From: Hyphomonadaceae bacterium
GTDB lineage: Bacteria; Pseudomonadota; Alphaproteobacteria; Caulobacterales; Aquidulcibacteraceae
NCBI GenBank assembly: GCA_021731815.1
Contig: JAKFWO010000034.1
Location: forward strand, 1 to 64,000
DNA: 64,000 nt
Reading direction: 5' to 3'
Shown here: positions 17,004 to 24,760 of the stretch, piece by piece
Layout: each line of letters opens with the position of its first letter
Position numbering within the stretch: position 1 is the first letter of the stretch
Notes under the pieces: model-generated
What the model was told of the DNA's origin: nothing
Databases searched by the model: none
What the model saw: the letters and a program-made list of their open reading frames with translations, nothing else
Program-made: the position numbers and the translations under genes

Positions 17004-18238
17004 TGATACGCCCGCAGGATCTGATCGATTCCGCCTTTCGCTCGCTGCGCATCAACCCGATGCGGTCGTTTCTGACGGCTTTGGGCGTGATCATCGGGGT
17101 GGCTTCGGTGATCGCCATGACCGCGCTTGGTGCGGGCGCGCAGGAGCAGACCCAGAACTCCATCCGTTCGCTCGGCTCCAATCTGTTGATCATCGTGCCG
17201 GGTGCCACGCGCGGTCAGGGCGTGGTGTTCACGCCGAGCTCCTTTTTCTCGCTGACCCTCGATGATGTGGAAGCCATCGCAAAGGAAATCCCCGGGGTGC
17301 AGGTCGCGGCACCTTCCCAGCGCGCGGGCGGGCAGATCGTCGCGGAAGGGACCAATTGGAACAGCCGGATCGAGGGCGTGACGCCCGATTATCTGATTGC
17401 CCGCGACTGGACCATCGGCAGCGGACGCATGTTCGACGATCGCGAGGCACGCCAGGGCAAGCCGATCGTCGTGCTCGGCCAGACCGTGGTCGACAATCTC
17501 TTTCCCAATGGCAATGCGGTGGGGCAAAAGATCCGCATCAATAATGGCCCCTATGAAGTGGTGGGCGTGCTGGGCAAAAAGGGCCAATCGGCGACCGGCA
17601 ACGATCAGGACGATATATTGATCGCCCCTTTCGCCGTGGTCAAACGGCGGATCTCCGGGCGGTTCGGCGGCCGCGCCGACACGGTCTCGACCATCTATGT
17701 CAAGACCGAACGCGCCGAGGATCTCGACCGGGTTCAGGAAGAGGTAACCAATCTCCTGCGCCAGCGCCACAAGATCCAGCCCGGTGCCATGGATGATTTC
17801 ACGGTGCAGAATCTGGCGTCCATCGCCGACACCTTCAAACAGGTAACCCAGACCTTCACCTGGCTGCTCGCCGCAATTTCTGGTGTGTCGCTGGTGGTGG
17901 GCGGGATCGGGATCATGAATATCATGCTGGTCTCGGTGACCGAGCGCACGCGCGAAATCGGGCTGCGCAAGGCGCTGGGGGCACGATCGGCCGATGTGCT
18001 CAACCAGTTCGGGCTGGAGGCCATTGCCCTTTCGAGCGCGGGAGGTGCGATCGGGCTCGTCTTCGGCATATTGATCGCCTGGGGGATCACGGCGCTGATC
18101 AAGTTCCCGCTGGTGGTTTCGCCGGCCTCGGCGCTGGTGGCCCTGCTGGTGTCGGCAGCGGTCGGGGTGCTGTTCGGTGCCTATCCGGCCTGGCGGGCGG
18201 CGCGGCTCGATCCCATCGAGGCCCTGCGCAGGGAATAA
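17003..18238 (+). CDS. MacB-type ABC transporter permease
   Basis: A 411-residue FtsX/MacB-type permease. It has one N-terminal membrane helix (about 23-43, LTALGVIIGVASVIAMTAL), a large periplasmic MacB_PCD-type domain (about 45-285) and three C-terminal helices, the first at about 290-312 and the last ending before AYPAWRAARLDPIEALRRE, the family's usual C-terminus. With the MacA-like adaptor and the ATPase it should form an exporter for a peptide, lipopeptide or drug; the substrate is unknown. No outer-membrane TolC gene follows. Confidence 0.93.
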   Translation: MIRPQDLIDSAFRSLRINPMRSFLTALGVIIGVASVIAMTALGAGAQEQTQNSIRSLGSNLLIIVPGATRGQGVVFTPSSFFSLTLDDVEAIAKEIPGVQVAAPSQRAGGQIVAEGTNWNSRIEGVTPDYLIARDWTIGSGRMFDDREARQGKPIVVLGQTVVDNLFPNGNAVGQKIRINNGPYEVVGVLGKKGQSATGNDQDDILIAPFAVVKRRISGRFGGRADTVSTIYVKTERAEDLDRVQEEVTNLLRQRHKIQPGAMDDFTVQNLASIADTFKQVTQTFTWLLAAISGVSLVVGGIGIMNIMLVSVTERTREIGLRKALGARSADVLNQFGLEAIALSSAGGAIGLVFGILIAWGITALIKFPLVVSPASALVALLVSAAVGVLFGAYPAWRAARLDPIEALRRE

Positions 18239-18360
18239 CCTGCCTGCAAAACACCCCTGTAGAATAGCCCTTCAGAACAGAGGGGGCTTGGCGGGGCCTG
18301 CGGCGGGGATTACCATCGCGGCTTATCACCGCTCATCGCGTTCCGCCCGGAGGGCTTCCC

Positions 18361-20220
18361 ATGCTGCACCAGAATTTTCCGCCCCAGGATTTTGACGTCA
18401 AAGGCGGGCCGGAATGGGGCCGCGCGGCATTGCCCGCGATCCGGACGCATATGCGCGAAATGAAGATCGACGGGCTCTATCTGCCCCATGACGACGAATA
18501 TCTGAACGAATATCTGCCCTCCCGCAATGAGCGCCTCGCCTTCGCCACCGGTTTTACCGGATCGGCGGGGGCGGCCTTTATCGGGCGCGAAGGTGCCGCA
18601 ATCTTCGTGGACGGGCGCTATACCTTGCAGGCCTCGGTGCAGACCGATCCCGGCCTGTTCGAGCGCGTGGCCATGGAAAATGACGGCACCAATCTGTGGC
18701 TGCGCGCCAATGTCAAAGCCGGAGAAACCATCGGCTATGATCCCTGGCTGATGAGCCCCGATGCCGTGGCCCGCATCGGCGCGGCTGTCGAGGGTGCCGG
18801 GGGGCATTGGCGGGCGCTTGCGGCCAATCCCGTCGATCTGGCCTGGGGCAATGCCCGCCCCGCCGAACCGCTTGGCCGGGCCATTCCCCATCCCGAGAAA
18901 TGGGCGGGCGAAGCTTTTGGCAAAAAATGCGCCCGCATCGGGGCGGAACTTGCCCGGTCGGGCGCCGATTGCGCGCTGCTGACCAGCCCGATTTCAGTGG
19001 CATGGCTGCTCAATCTGCGGGGTGAGGATATTGCGCGCACCCCCGTGCCATTATGCCGGGCCATTCTCCATGCCAACGGGAATGTCGATCTGTTCATGCA
19101 GGCCGACAAATTGACGCCGGAATTGCGCAAATCGCTCGGGCTCGACCGCCAGAGCGGCATCCCGGTCCGCCTGCATGCACCCGACACATTGTCGCGTGTT
19201 CTCGCGGAACTGAAGGGCCGGACCGTGAGTGTCGATCCCGGCCTTGCCGCGGCGGGATTTTTCGAGGCGCTTTCAGCCGCCGGGGCCCGTGTGCTGCGCC
19301 AGCCGGAGCCAACCGCGCTGCCCCGCGCCTGCAAGAACGCCACCGAGATTCGCGGGGCAAAGGCCGCCCATCTGCGCGACGGGGCGCTGCTCACGCAATT
19401 CCTGCATTGGCTGGCGCTGGAGGCCCCCAAAGGCGGGCTCGACGAAATCAGCGCAGCCGAAAAGCTGGAAAAATTGCGCAGGCAATCGCCCGAATTACGG
19501 GACCTGTCCTTTGACACGATTTCGGGGGCGGCCGCCAATGGAGCCTCGCCCCATTACCGGGTCAACCGCGACAGCAATCTGAAATTGCTGCCCGGTACGC
19601 TCTATCTTGTGGATTCGGGTGCGCAATATGGCGACGGCACCACCGATGTCACCCGCACTATTGCCATTGGCGCGCCGACATCCGAAATGCGCCGCCATTT
19701 CACGCTGGTGCTCAAGGGCCACATCGCGCTCTCGACCATCCGGTTTCCCAAAGGTGTGTCGGGGCTTGCGCTCGACGCGCTGGCGCGCGTGGCGCTGTGG
19801 AATGCCGGGCTCGATTACGACCATGGCACCGGCCACGGCGTGGGCTCCTTCCTCTCGGTGCATGAGGGGCCCCAGCGCATCGCCAAATTCGGCAGCCTCA
19901 TCCCGCTCGAACCGGGCATGATCATCTCGAACGAACCTGGATTCTATCTCGAAGGCCATTACGGCATCCGCATCGAGAATCTGCAATTCGTGACGCCGCC
20001 AGCGCCCGTTCCGGGCGGCGACCGCGAAATGATGGGATTCGAGACGCTGACGCTCGCGCCGCTCGACCGCTCTCTCATCGATCCGAAATTGCTGAGCCGC
20101 GAGGAGCGCCGCTGGGTCAATGCCTATCATGCGCGCGTGCGGCGGGCGCTGACAAAGCTCGTGCCGCCGGACACGGCCGCGTGGTTGCAAATGGCCACCG
20201 CGCCCATTCCAGCACGATGA
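18361..20220 (+). CDS. pepP: Xaa-Pro aminopeptidase (M24B)
   Basis: A 619-residue metallopeptidase that removes N-terminal residues ahead of proline. Two creatinase-like N-terminal domains precede the pita-bread catalytic domain (about 330-550). The metal-binding residues appear in order: Asp in LVDSGAQYGDGTTDVTRT (near 417-428), His in GTGHGVGSFL (near 491), Glu in IISNEPGFY (near 522) and Glu in GIRIENLQF (near 538). The C-terminal tail is that of the long, eukaryote-like APP1 subgroup. ATG 18361 is the first in-frame start. The DUF1801 gene follows after 13 bases. Confidence 0.93.
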   Translation: MLHQNFPPQDFDVKGGPEWGRAALPAIRTHMREMKIDGLYLPHDDEYLNEYLPSRNERLAFATGFTGSAGAAFIGREGAAIFVDGRYTLQASVQTDPGLFERVAMENDGTNLWLRANVKAGETIGYDPWLMSPDAVARIGAAVEGAGGHWRALAANPVDLAWGNARPAEPLGRAIPHPEKWAGEAFGKKCARIGAELARSGADCALLTSPISVAWLLNLRGEDIARTPVPLCRAILHANGNVDLFMQADKLTPELRKSLGLDRQSGIPVRLHAPDTLSRVLAELKGRTVSVDPGLAAAGFFEALSAAGARVLRQPEPTALPRACKNATEIRGAKAAHLRDGALLTQFLHWLALEAPKGGLDEISAAEKLEKLRRQSPELRDLSFDTISGAAANGASPHYRVNRDSNLKLLPGTLYLVDSGAQYGDGTTDVTRTIAIGAPTSEMRRHFTLVLKGHIALSTIRFPKGVSGLALDALARVALWNAGLDYDHGTGHGVGSFLSVHEGPQRIAKFGSLIPLEPGMIISNEPGFYLEGHYGIRIENLQFVTPPAPVPGGDREMMGFETLTLAPLDRSLIDPKLLSREERRWVNAYHARVRRALTKLVPPDTAAWLQMATAPIPAR

Positions 20221-20233
20221 TGGGCGCGTAGTG

Positions 20234-20662
20234 ATGGGCAATTACGAAGCCAAAACCAAACCTCATGCCGGATCGGTTGAGGAATTCGTGGCACGCGCCG
20301 AGCCGGAGATCCGCCGCGCCGAATCGGCGCAGCTCATCGCGATCCTGCGCCGGGTGACCGGCGAGGACCCCGTGATGTGGGGCCCTTCCATCATCGGTTT
20401 TGGAAAATATTCCTATCGCTACGACAGCGGCCATAGCGGCGCGGCCCCGCGAATCGGATTCTCCCCGCGCAAGGCAAAGCTTGTGGTCTATGTGATGCCA
20501 GGTCTCGAACGGTACAAAGCAGAGCTCGCACGCCTCGGCGCACATTCTACCGGCAAGAGCTGCCTCTACACGACGAGGCTCGCGGCGTGGGATGCGGACG
20601 TGCTGGAGGCCCTGCTCACCCGCGCTTTCGCCGATATGGCGGTGCTCTACCCCGAAGGATGA
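20234..20662 (+). CDS. DUF1801 domain protein
   Basis: A 142-residue cytoplasmic protein of the DUF1801 (YdhG/YjbR-like alpha/beta) family, shown by MWGPSIIGFGKYSYRYDSG and FSPRKAKLVVYVMPG. The function of the family is unknown. The ATG at 20234 is preferred to the adjacent GTG at 20231. It follows the aminopeptidase closely and may be cotranscribed with it. The tandem array attached to the SRP RNA begins 37 bases after its stop. Confidence 0.85.
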   Translation: MGNYEAKTKPHAGSVEEFVARAEPEIRRAESAQLIAILRRVTGEDPVMWGPSIIGFGKYSYRYDSGHSGAAPRIGFSPRKAKLVVYVMPGLERYKAELARLGAHSTGKSCLYTTRLAAWDADVLEALLTRAFADMAVLYPEG

Positions 20663-20698
20663 GGTCCGTTCAGCTCACGACCGGCTGAAATGATGGCA

Positions 20699-20810
20699 GG
20701 TGGAGACTGGTCAGGGTGGAGACTGGTCAGGGTGGAGACTGGTCAGGGTGGAGACTGGTCAGGGTGGAGACTGGTCAGGGTGGAGACTGGTCAGGGTGGA
20801 GACTGGCGAG
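20699..20810. repeat. 16-bp tandem array (7 units) at the 3' end of the SRP RNA gene
   Basis: Seven units of ggtggagactggtcag at 16-bp spacing. Six are identical and the seventh (20795-20810) differs at its end. The seventh unit carries the 3' strand of the closing stem of the SRP RNA (minus strand), and each other unit repeats the ggagactgg core of that strand. The array thus looks like an amplification of the RNA gene's 3' end. Confidence 0.95.
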
Positions 20811-20894
20811 CGACCCGAAGCGGGCTCGTTGCGGCTGCTTCCTTCCGGACCTGACCGGGTTGGCGAGGACTTCGTCCACCGCCAGCCTCCGGGT
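20798..20894 (-). ncRNA. ffs: Small signal recognition particle RNA (4.5S)
   Basis: Minus-strand reading contains the invariant SRP core: ggtcaggtccggaaggaagc with the following agcc, forming the Ffh-binding domain IV hairpin. The closing stem pairs ggaggctggcg (20890-20880) with cgccagtctcc (20808-20798), 11 pairs with one G-U. The length, about 97 bases, is normal for the small bacterial form. The RNA binds Ffh to target nascent membrane proteins. Ends are taken from the stem and are good to a few bases. Confidence 0.93.
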
Positions 20895-20895
20895 C

Positions 20896-22803
20896 CTATA
20901 TCGCGTGCAGAAGGGGATTTGGCAAGGGGCCCGGATTTTCCCCCCGAACCGAAGCGGGCGGTCCGGGGAGCGGCTCCTGCGCCTGGCGGCGCCAGAGCTC
21001 GGCATAAAGCCCATCGCGCGCGATGAGGCTGGCGTGATCGCCCTCCTCCGCCACGCGACCGCCCTCCAGCACCACGATCCTGTCGGCCCCGCGAATGGTC
21101 GACAGCCGATGGGCCACGACAAGTGTGGTGCGCCCGGCGGCGGCGCGTTCGAGGGCGGCCTGCACACTCTGCTCGGTCACCGAATCGAGCGCCGAGGTCG
21201 CTTCGTCGAGCACAAGGATTTTCGGGTCGCGCAGCAAAACGCGTGCGATGCCAAGCCGCTGCCGCTCCCCGCCCGATAATTTCAGTCCCCGTTCGCCGAC
21301 TTTGGTGGCGAATTCATCCGGCAATCTTTCGATGAAATCGAGTAATTGCGCGGCCTTTGCGGCCTCCCGCAACGCTTCGCGTGTGGCATCCGGCCGGCCA
21401 TAAAGCAGATTATATTCAATGGAATCATTGAACAATACGACCTCTTGCGGGACAAGGCCGAGCACCGCCCGCAGGCTCTTTTGCGTGCAGGAAGCAATAT
21501 CGGTCCCGTCGACCAGAATGCGTCCGGCCGAGGGGTCATAAAAACGGAACAATAGCCGTAACAGGGTGGATTTTCCCGATCCCGAAGGGCCGACAATAGC
21601 GGTCATCCGCCCGGCTTCCGCCGTAAAGCTGAGCCCCGACAGCCCGGCCAGCCGCCCGTCATGCGAAAAGCTGACAGCCTCGAACCGCACTTCGCCGGCT
21701 TCGGCCCGCAGCGGAACCGCCCCCGGCGGATCGGCGATTTCGGGGGCCTCGGCGAACAAGGCGTGCAGCTTTTCCATATCGACGGAGGATTGCTTGATCT
21801 CACGCCACGCGAAGCCGAGAATGTTCAGCGGCTGATAGATATTGATCATCACCAGAATGACCGCCGCGATATCGCCCGGCCCCATGCGCCCGGCCGCGGC
21901 CTCGCGCCCGGCCAGCAGCGCCATGGCCAACAATCCGAGGCTGGTGATCAGCGCCTGCACCCCGTTGAGCAAAGCCAGCGATGCCGTCGCCCTGGCCGAG
22001 GCCCGGGCATAGGCACCGAGCGCCTGGTCATAGCGGGCGGCCTCCATATCCTCGGCTGCGAAAGCCTTGACGGTCTCGAAATTGATCAGCCCGTCGGCCG
22101 CGCGTGCTGTGGCTTCCTGATCGTTCTCGTTCATCGCGCGGCGGAATTTCAACCGCCAGTCCGAAAGAACAATGGTCGCGGCCGCATAAAGGGCGATCGC
22201 CGCGGTCGCAATGGCCGAAAACTGCCAGCCATAAGCGAGGGTCAGCGCCGCTGCCGCCAGTGCGAGTTCAAACAGGGTCGGACCGATATTGAAGAAGATG
22301 AAGCGGAGCTGGAAATCGATGGCGCGCGCCCCGCGTTCGATCATCCGCTGCAAGGCACCGAGGCGACGCGTGTGATGAAAGGCCAGCGACAGCGTCTGGA
22401 CATGGGCAAACGCCTCGAATGCCGTGCGGCGCATGGCGGCTTCGGCAACCGGGGCAAAGATCGCATCGCGGAGAAAGGGGGCAACAGCCCCGAGAAAGCG
22501 GGTGAGCACCCACAATCCGGCAAATCCGGCGAAGCCGGCGGCCAAGGTGACCGCGAGCTGATTGGCCCCCGAAGCAGAATTTTCCGACAGGAGATTGATC
22601 CCCGCCGCCAGAGCGAGCGGCGAAAGCACGACAAACACCTTGGCCAACAGGGTCAGGCCGATTGCCGCGACGATCCGCCCCCGGGCCTGGGGGGCCTCGG
22701 CCCGCTGCAAGGCGCGCCACACAAAGCGCATCGAGCGGCCGATATCGGCACCCGCATCGGGATCGCCGGGACCGCTTCGTCTTTCGAGATGTTTCTCCCG
22801 CAT
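20896..22803 (-). CDS. Atm1-type ABC exporter (fused membrane and ATPase domains)
   Basis: Half-transporter of 635 residues. A six-helix exporter domain (about 40-330) is followed by an ATPase with Walker A GPSGSGKST, signature LSGGERQRLGIAR, Walker B ILVLDEATSALD and H-loop VVAHRLSTI. INFETVKAFAAE, LFNDSIEYNLLYGRPDAT and the overall order match bacterial homologues of mitochondrial Atm1 and HMT1, which export glutathione-linked sulfur, iron-sulfur precursors or heavy-metal conjugates as a homodimer. Its 3' end contains the promoter region of the SRP RNA gene. The first 25 residues are poorly conserved, so a slightly later start is possible. Confidence 0.92.
   Translation of the reverse strand: MREKHLERRSGPGDPDAGADIGRSMRFVWRALQRAEAPQARGRIVAAIGLTLLAKVFVVLSPLALAAGINLLSENSASGANQLAVTLAAGFAGFAGLWVLTRFLGAVAPFLRDAIFAPVAEAAMRRTAFEAFAHVQTLSLAFHHTRRLGALQRMIERGARAIDFQLRFIFFNIGPTLFELALAAAALTLAYGWQFSAIATAAIALYAAATIVLSDWRLKFRRAMNENDQEATARAADGLINFETVKAFAAEDMEAARYDQALGAYARASARATASLALLNGVQALITSLGLLAMALLAGREAAAGRMGPGDIAAVILVMINIYQPLNILGFAWREIKQSSVDMEKLHALFAEAPEIADPPGAVPLRAEAGEVRFEAVSFSHDGRLAGLSGLSFTAEAGRMTAIVGPSGSGKSTLLRLLFRFYDPSAGRILVDGTDIASCTQKSLRAVLGLVPQEVVLFNDSIEYNLLYGRPDATREALREAAKAAQLLDFIERLPDEFATKVGERGLKLSGGERQRLGIARVLLRDPKILVLDEATSALDSVTEQSVQAALERAAAGRTTLVVAHRLSTIRGADRIVVLEGGRVAEEGDHASLIARDGLYAELWRRQAQEPLPGPPASVRGENPGPLPNPLLHAI
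20897..20925 (-). promoter_or_regulatory. Putative promoter of the SRP RNA gene
   Basis: On the minus strand TTGCCA (20925-20920) and GATATA (20902-20897) are separated by 17 bases, and the predicted RNA begins a few bases downstream. The -10 match is weak and the -35 match is good. The promoter would lie inside the last codons of the ABC transporter gene, whose TAG is at 20898-20896. Confidence 0.45.
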
Positions 22804-22904
22804 TCGGGCGGCGTCCTGTCAGCCTGCGCGGTCAGGCGACCGCTGCGGGGATCATTGCAGGAAGCGCCGCGGCCGACAATGGCGGAAGGCGATTTCCCGC
22901 GCGC

Positions 22905-23177
22905 CTATTCCGTGCCAATGCGCGGCGCGCCGCCGGTAAAGGCGGTGGAACGGCCAAAGGCCTTGTCGAGCACCCGGGTCGAATCCTCGGCCAGCAGGAT
23001 CGCATCGGTGATATGGTTGAGCACGCGCATATTATTGGCCAGCACATGGCGGGCCTCCGGCCTTTCGTCGCTGGAAATCTTGAGGCAGCGCGTCATGATA
23101 TCGGCGCGCAGAACGCCCAGAATATCCTCGAGCTTGTAGCCGCCGGGATTATTGTCAGAAACGAGAAAGCGGGTCAT
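22905..23177 (-). CDS. Small conserved protein of unknown function
   Basis: A 90-residue soluble, helical protein starting MTRFLVSDNNPGGYKLEDIL. The ATG 23177 has AGAGGAGG nine bases upstream, so the 11-residue upstream extension is not used. I recall similar sequences across alphaproteobacteria, with a conserved DERPEARHVLANNMRVLNHI centre, but no assigned function. It lies 100 bases upstream of the Atm1-type gene in the same direction and may share its transcript. Confidence 0.7.
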   Translation of the reverse strand: MTRFLVSDNNPGGYKLEDILGVLRADIMTRCLKISSDERPEARHVLANNMRVLNHITDAILLAEDSTRVLDKAFGRSTAFTGGAPRIGTE

Positions 23178-23267
23178 GGCGAAGGCCTCCTCTGGAGCCT
23201 TCCTGACCATAGACCCGCTCTGTTAAGGCTTCTTTGAAAACCGCGCGCAAATTGTCGCCCGGATTTT

Positions 23268-23315
23268 CCGGAATACAGGCCGGAATACAGGCCGGAACAG
23301 AGGCCGGAATACACG
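23268..23315. repeat. 12-bp tandem array (4 units) behind the holin gene
   Basis: Units ccggaatacagg (23268, 23280), ccggaacagagg (23292) and ccggaatacacg (23304). The array ends 8 bases from the stop of the holin-like gene and is outside any gene. Confidence 0.9.
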
Positions 23316-23322
23316 CTTGTGC

Positions 23323-23829
23323 TCATTGTCTTGCGCGGCTGCGATCACCAAACCACCAAAGGGTCGCTGCGGTCGCGGCAAAGGTAATGGTCTCGACAAA
23401 GGATTGCGGCGCGCCTTGTGCCTTGTTCGTGCCAGCGAAAATCGCCAGCGCCACGCCCCACAACAGCACGGTGAGCGTCGGGCGGGTCAGCGCACGCACT
23501 GCATTCACCCATTTATAGCTGTCCCCGATCCGGGCCTCGGCCTCATAGGAGCCTTCCAGCGCCTGCCAGGCCCCTTGCGTATCGATCAGCCGATGCTCGG
23601 CTTCGGTTTCCGCCGCACGGGTCCTGGACTGCAATTCGAGCAGCGCCATTTCGTGGCTCCAGCGCGCGCGTTCCTGGGCAAAGGCCTGCCGGCGTTCAAA
23701 GAACCCGGCCACCCGGCCGGCCGCTGTCCCCAGCACGCCGAACAGGCCGCCCGACAATGCCGAGGCCCCCAGCCCGATCAGGCTGGCCTGCTCGCCGATC
23801 CGTGATCCGATTTGAGCCAGTTCTGCCAT
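23323..23829 (-). CDS. 3TM-type holin, GTA/phage family
   Basis: About 168 residues from ATG 23829. An amphipathic, alanine/glycine-rich N-terminus (MAELAQIGSRIGEQ) and a hydrophobic stretch near 20-40 precede a charged coiled-coil segment (about 45-100) and two C-terminal membrane helices near 123-138 and 146-160. YKWVNAVRALTRPTLTVLLW is typical of the three-TM holins associated with gene transfer agent release. Its start lies 52 bases inside the endolysin gene. The product would let the endolysin reach the cell wall. Confidence 0.72.
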   Translation of the reverse strand: MAELAQIGSRIGEQASLIGLGASALSGGLFGVLGTAAGRVAGFFERRQAFAQERARWSHEMALLELQSRTRAAETEAEHRLIDTQGAWQALEGSYEAEARIGDSYKWVNAVRALTRPTLTVLLWGVALAIFAGTNKAQGAPQSFVETITFAATAATLWWFGDRSRARQ

Positions 23830-24245
23830 AAATCCTCCGCTATCTTGCCGCCATACCACCGGCGCATCGGCCCGCGGTCGAGATGAATGAAACCTTGATA
23901 GAGTCCGCGCCCGGTAAAGCCGGCCGCCTGCGCCGCGTGGAACATCCGCACGGGATCGTGACCGGCGAGCGCGACATCGACGGCAATCTTCTTGTGCTGC
24001 GAGAGAGGTGCACCCCCGACATGGGCGTTCCACAAGGCGCAGCGATGACCGGAATTGACCCGCACGGGTCCACCCAGAGCGAGGCGCAGGGCCGACATTG
24101 CGTCAAGAAACCCGGGGTCGTGCCAATATTCCCCGGCGCAAAACCGCCCGTTGCAACGGCAAGCGAGCTCGCGCGGCGAAAAATGCGGCCAGCGCGCTTT
24201 GAACGCTGCCTCGTCCATTTCGCGCCAGGTAGAGATCAGACTCAT
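23778..24245 (-). CDS. Peptidase M15-type endolysin
   Basis: A 155-residue D-Ala-D-Ala carboxypeptidase-like wall hydrolase. Putative zinc ligands are H84 and D90 in VGGAPLSQHKKIAVDVAL and H121 in YQGFIHLDRGPMRRW, the order expected for peptidase M15A. The spacing H-x5-D is one residue shorter than the common HxxGxAxD form, so activity is likely but not certain. The N-terminal HFSPRELACRCNGRFC is the usual start of phage members. The ATG overlaps the upstream stop (ATGA), and the 3' end overlaps the holin gene. Confidence 0.82.
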   Translation of the reverse strand: MSLISTWREMDEAAFKARWPHFSPRELACRCNGRFCAGEYWHDPGFLDAMSALRLALGGPVRVNSGHRCALWNAHVGGAPLSQHKKIAVDVALAGHDPVRMFHAAQAAGFTGRGLYQGFIHLDRGPMRRWYGGKIAEDLWQNWLKSDHGSASRPA

Positions 24246-24757
24246 TGACCCGCCACCCCCAAAGCGCCCGCATCAAACGCCTCGGCGTCCTCGATGGTGT
24301 GCAGCCCGGCGATCGCGGTCTTGATCGCGCCAGAGCGTGCCTCGATGGCGAAGCTCGCCGCCCGCCATTGATCGCCCAAAGTCTTGACCAATGCGGCCAG
24401 GGCCTCCGGGCTTTCGCCGCGCGCCTGCGCCTCGGGCATCAATAATGCGAGCGCGTCCACATCGCCCGCAAGCGCACGAAGCGCGATCTGGTACTTCTCT
24501 GTGTAAACAGAGAGCTTCGTCGGGTCGCTCGTCCCTGCAATTGAGATACGCAATTGCTCTGCGGCGCGATCCACTTCACTGATCAGAACCTGTTTGGCCG
24601 CGTCCAGTGTCAGACCGGCAAAGCGCGACCACGGCGCAATTACGGTGCCGCTGGCGATCAGCGCTGCATAATCACTGTTCCCAGGGTCCACCGGGATGAA
24701 GCGGCCGGCATCATCCGCAATAGATGTGTGCTCTCGATTGCAAAACCTGAAATTCAT
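24242..24757 (-). CDS. Phage tail fibre assembly-like protein
   Basis: A 171-residue protein. The N-terminus carries short beta-type segments (FRFCNREHTSIADDAGRFIPVDPGNSDY), followed by a helical region LDAAKQVLISEVDRAAEQLRIS and a long helical C-terminus. This order (small N-terminal domain plus DUF4376-like helices) is seen in proteins encoded next to tail fibres. The identification relies on that pattern and on position, 3 bases after the DUF2793 tail gene. It overlaps the endolysin gene by 4 bases. Confidence 0.55.
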   Translation of the reverse strand: MNFRFCNREHTSIADDAGRFIPVDPGNSDYAALIASGTVIAPWSRFAGLTLDAAKQVLISEVDRAAEQLRISIAGTSDPTKLSVYTEKYQIALRALAGDVDALALLMPEAQARGESPEALAALVKTLGDQWRAASFAIEARSGAIKTAIAGLHTIEDAEAFDAGALGVAGQ

Positions 24758-24760
24758 GTG

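Noticed and set aside
20699-20810. CRISPR-like repeat array
   Set aside because: Units are directly adjacent with no spacers, and no cas gene is near.
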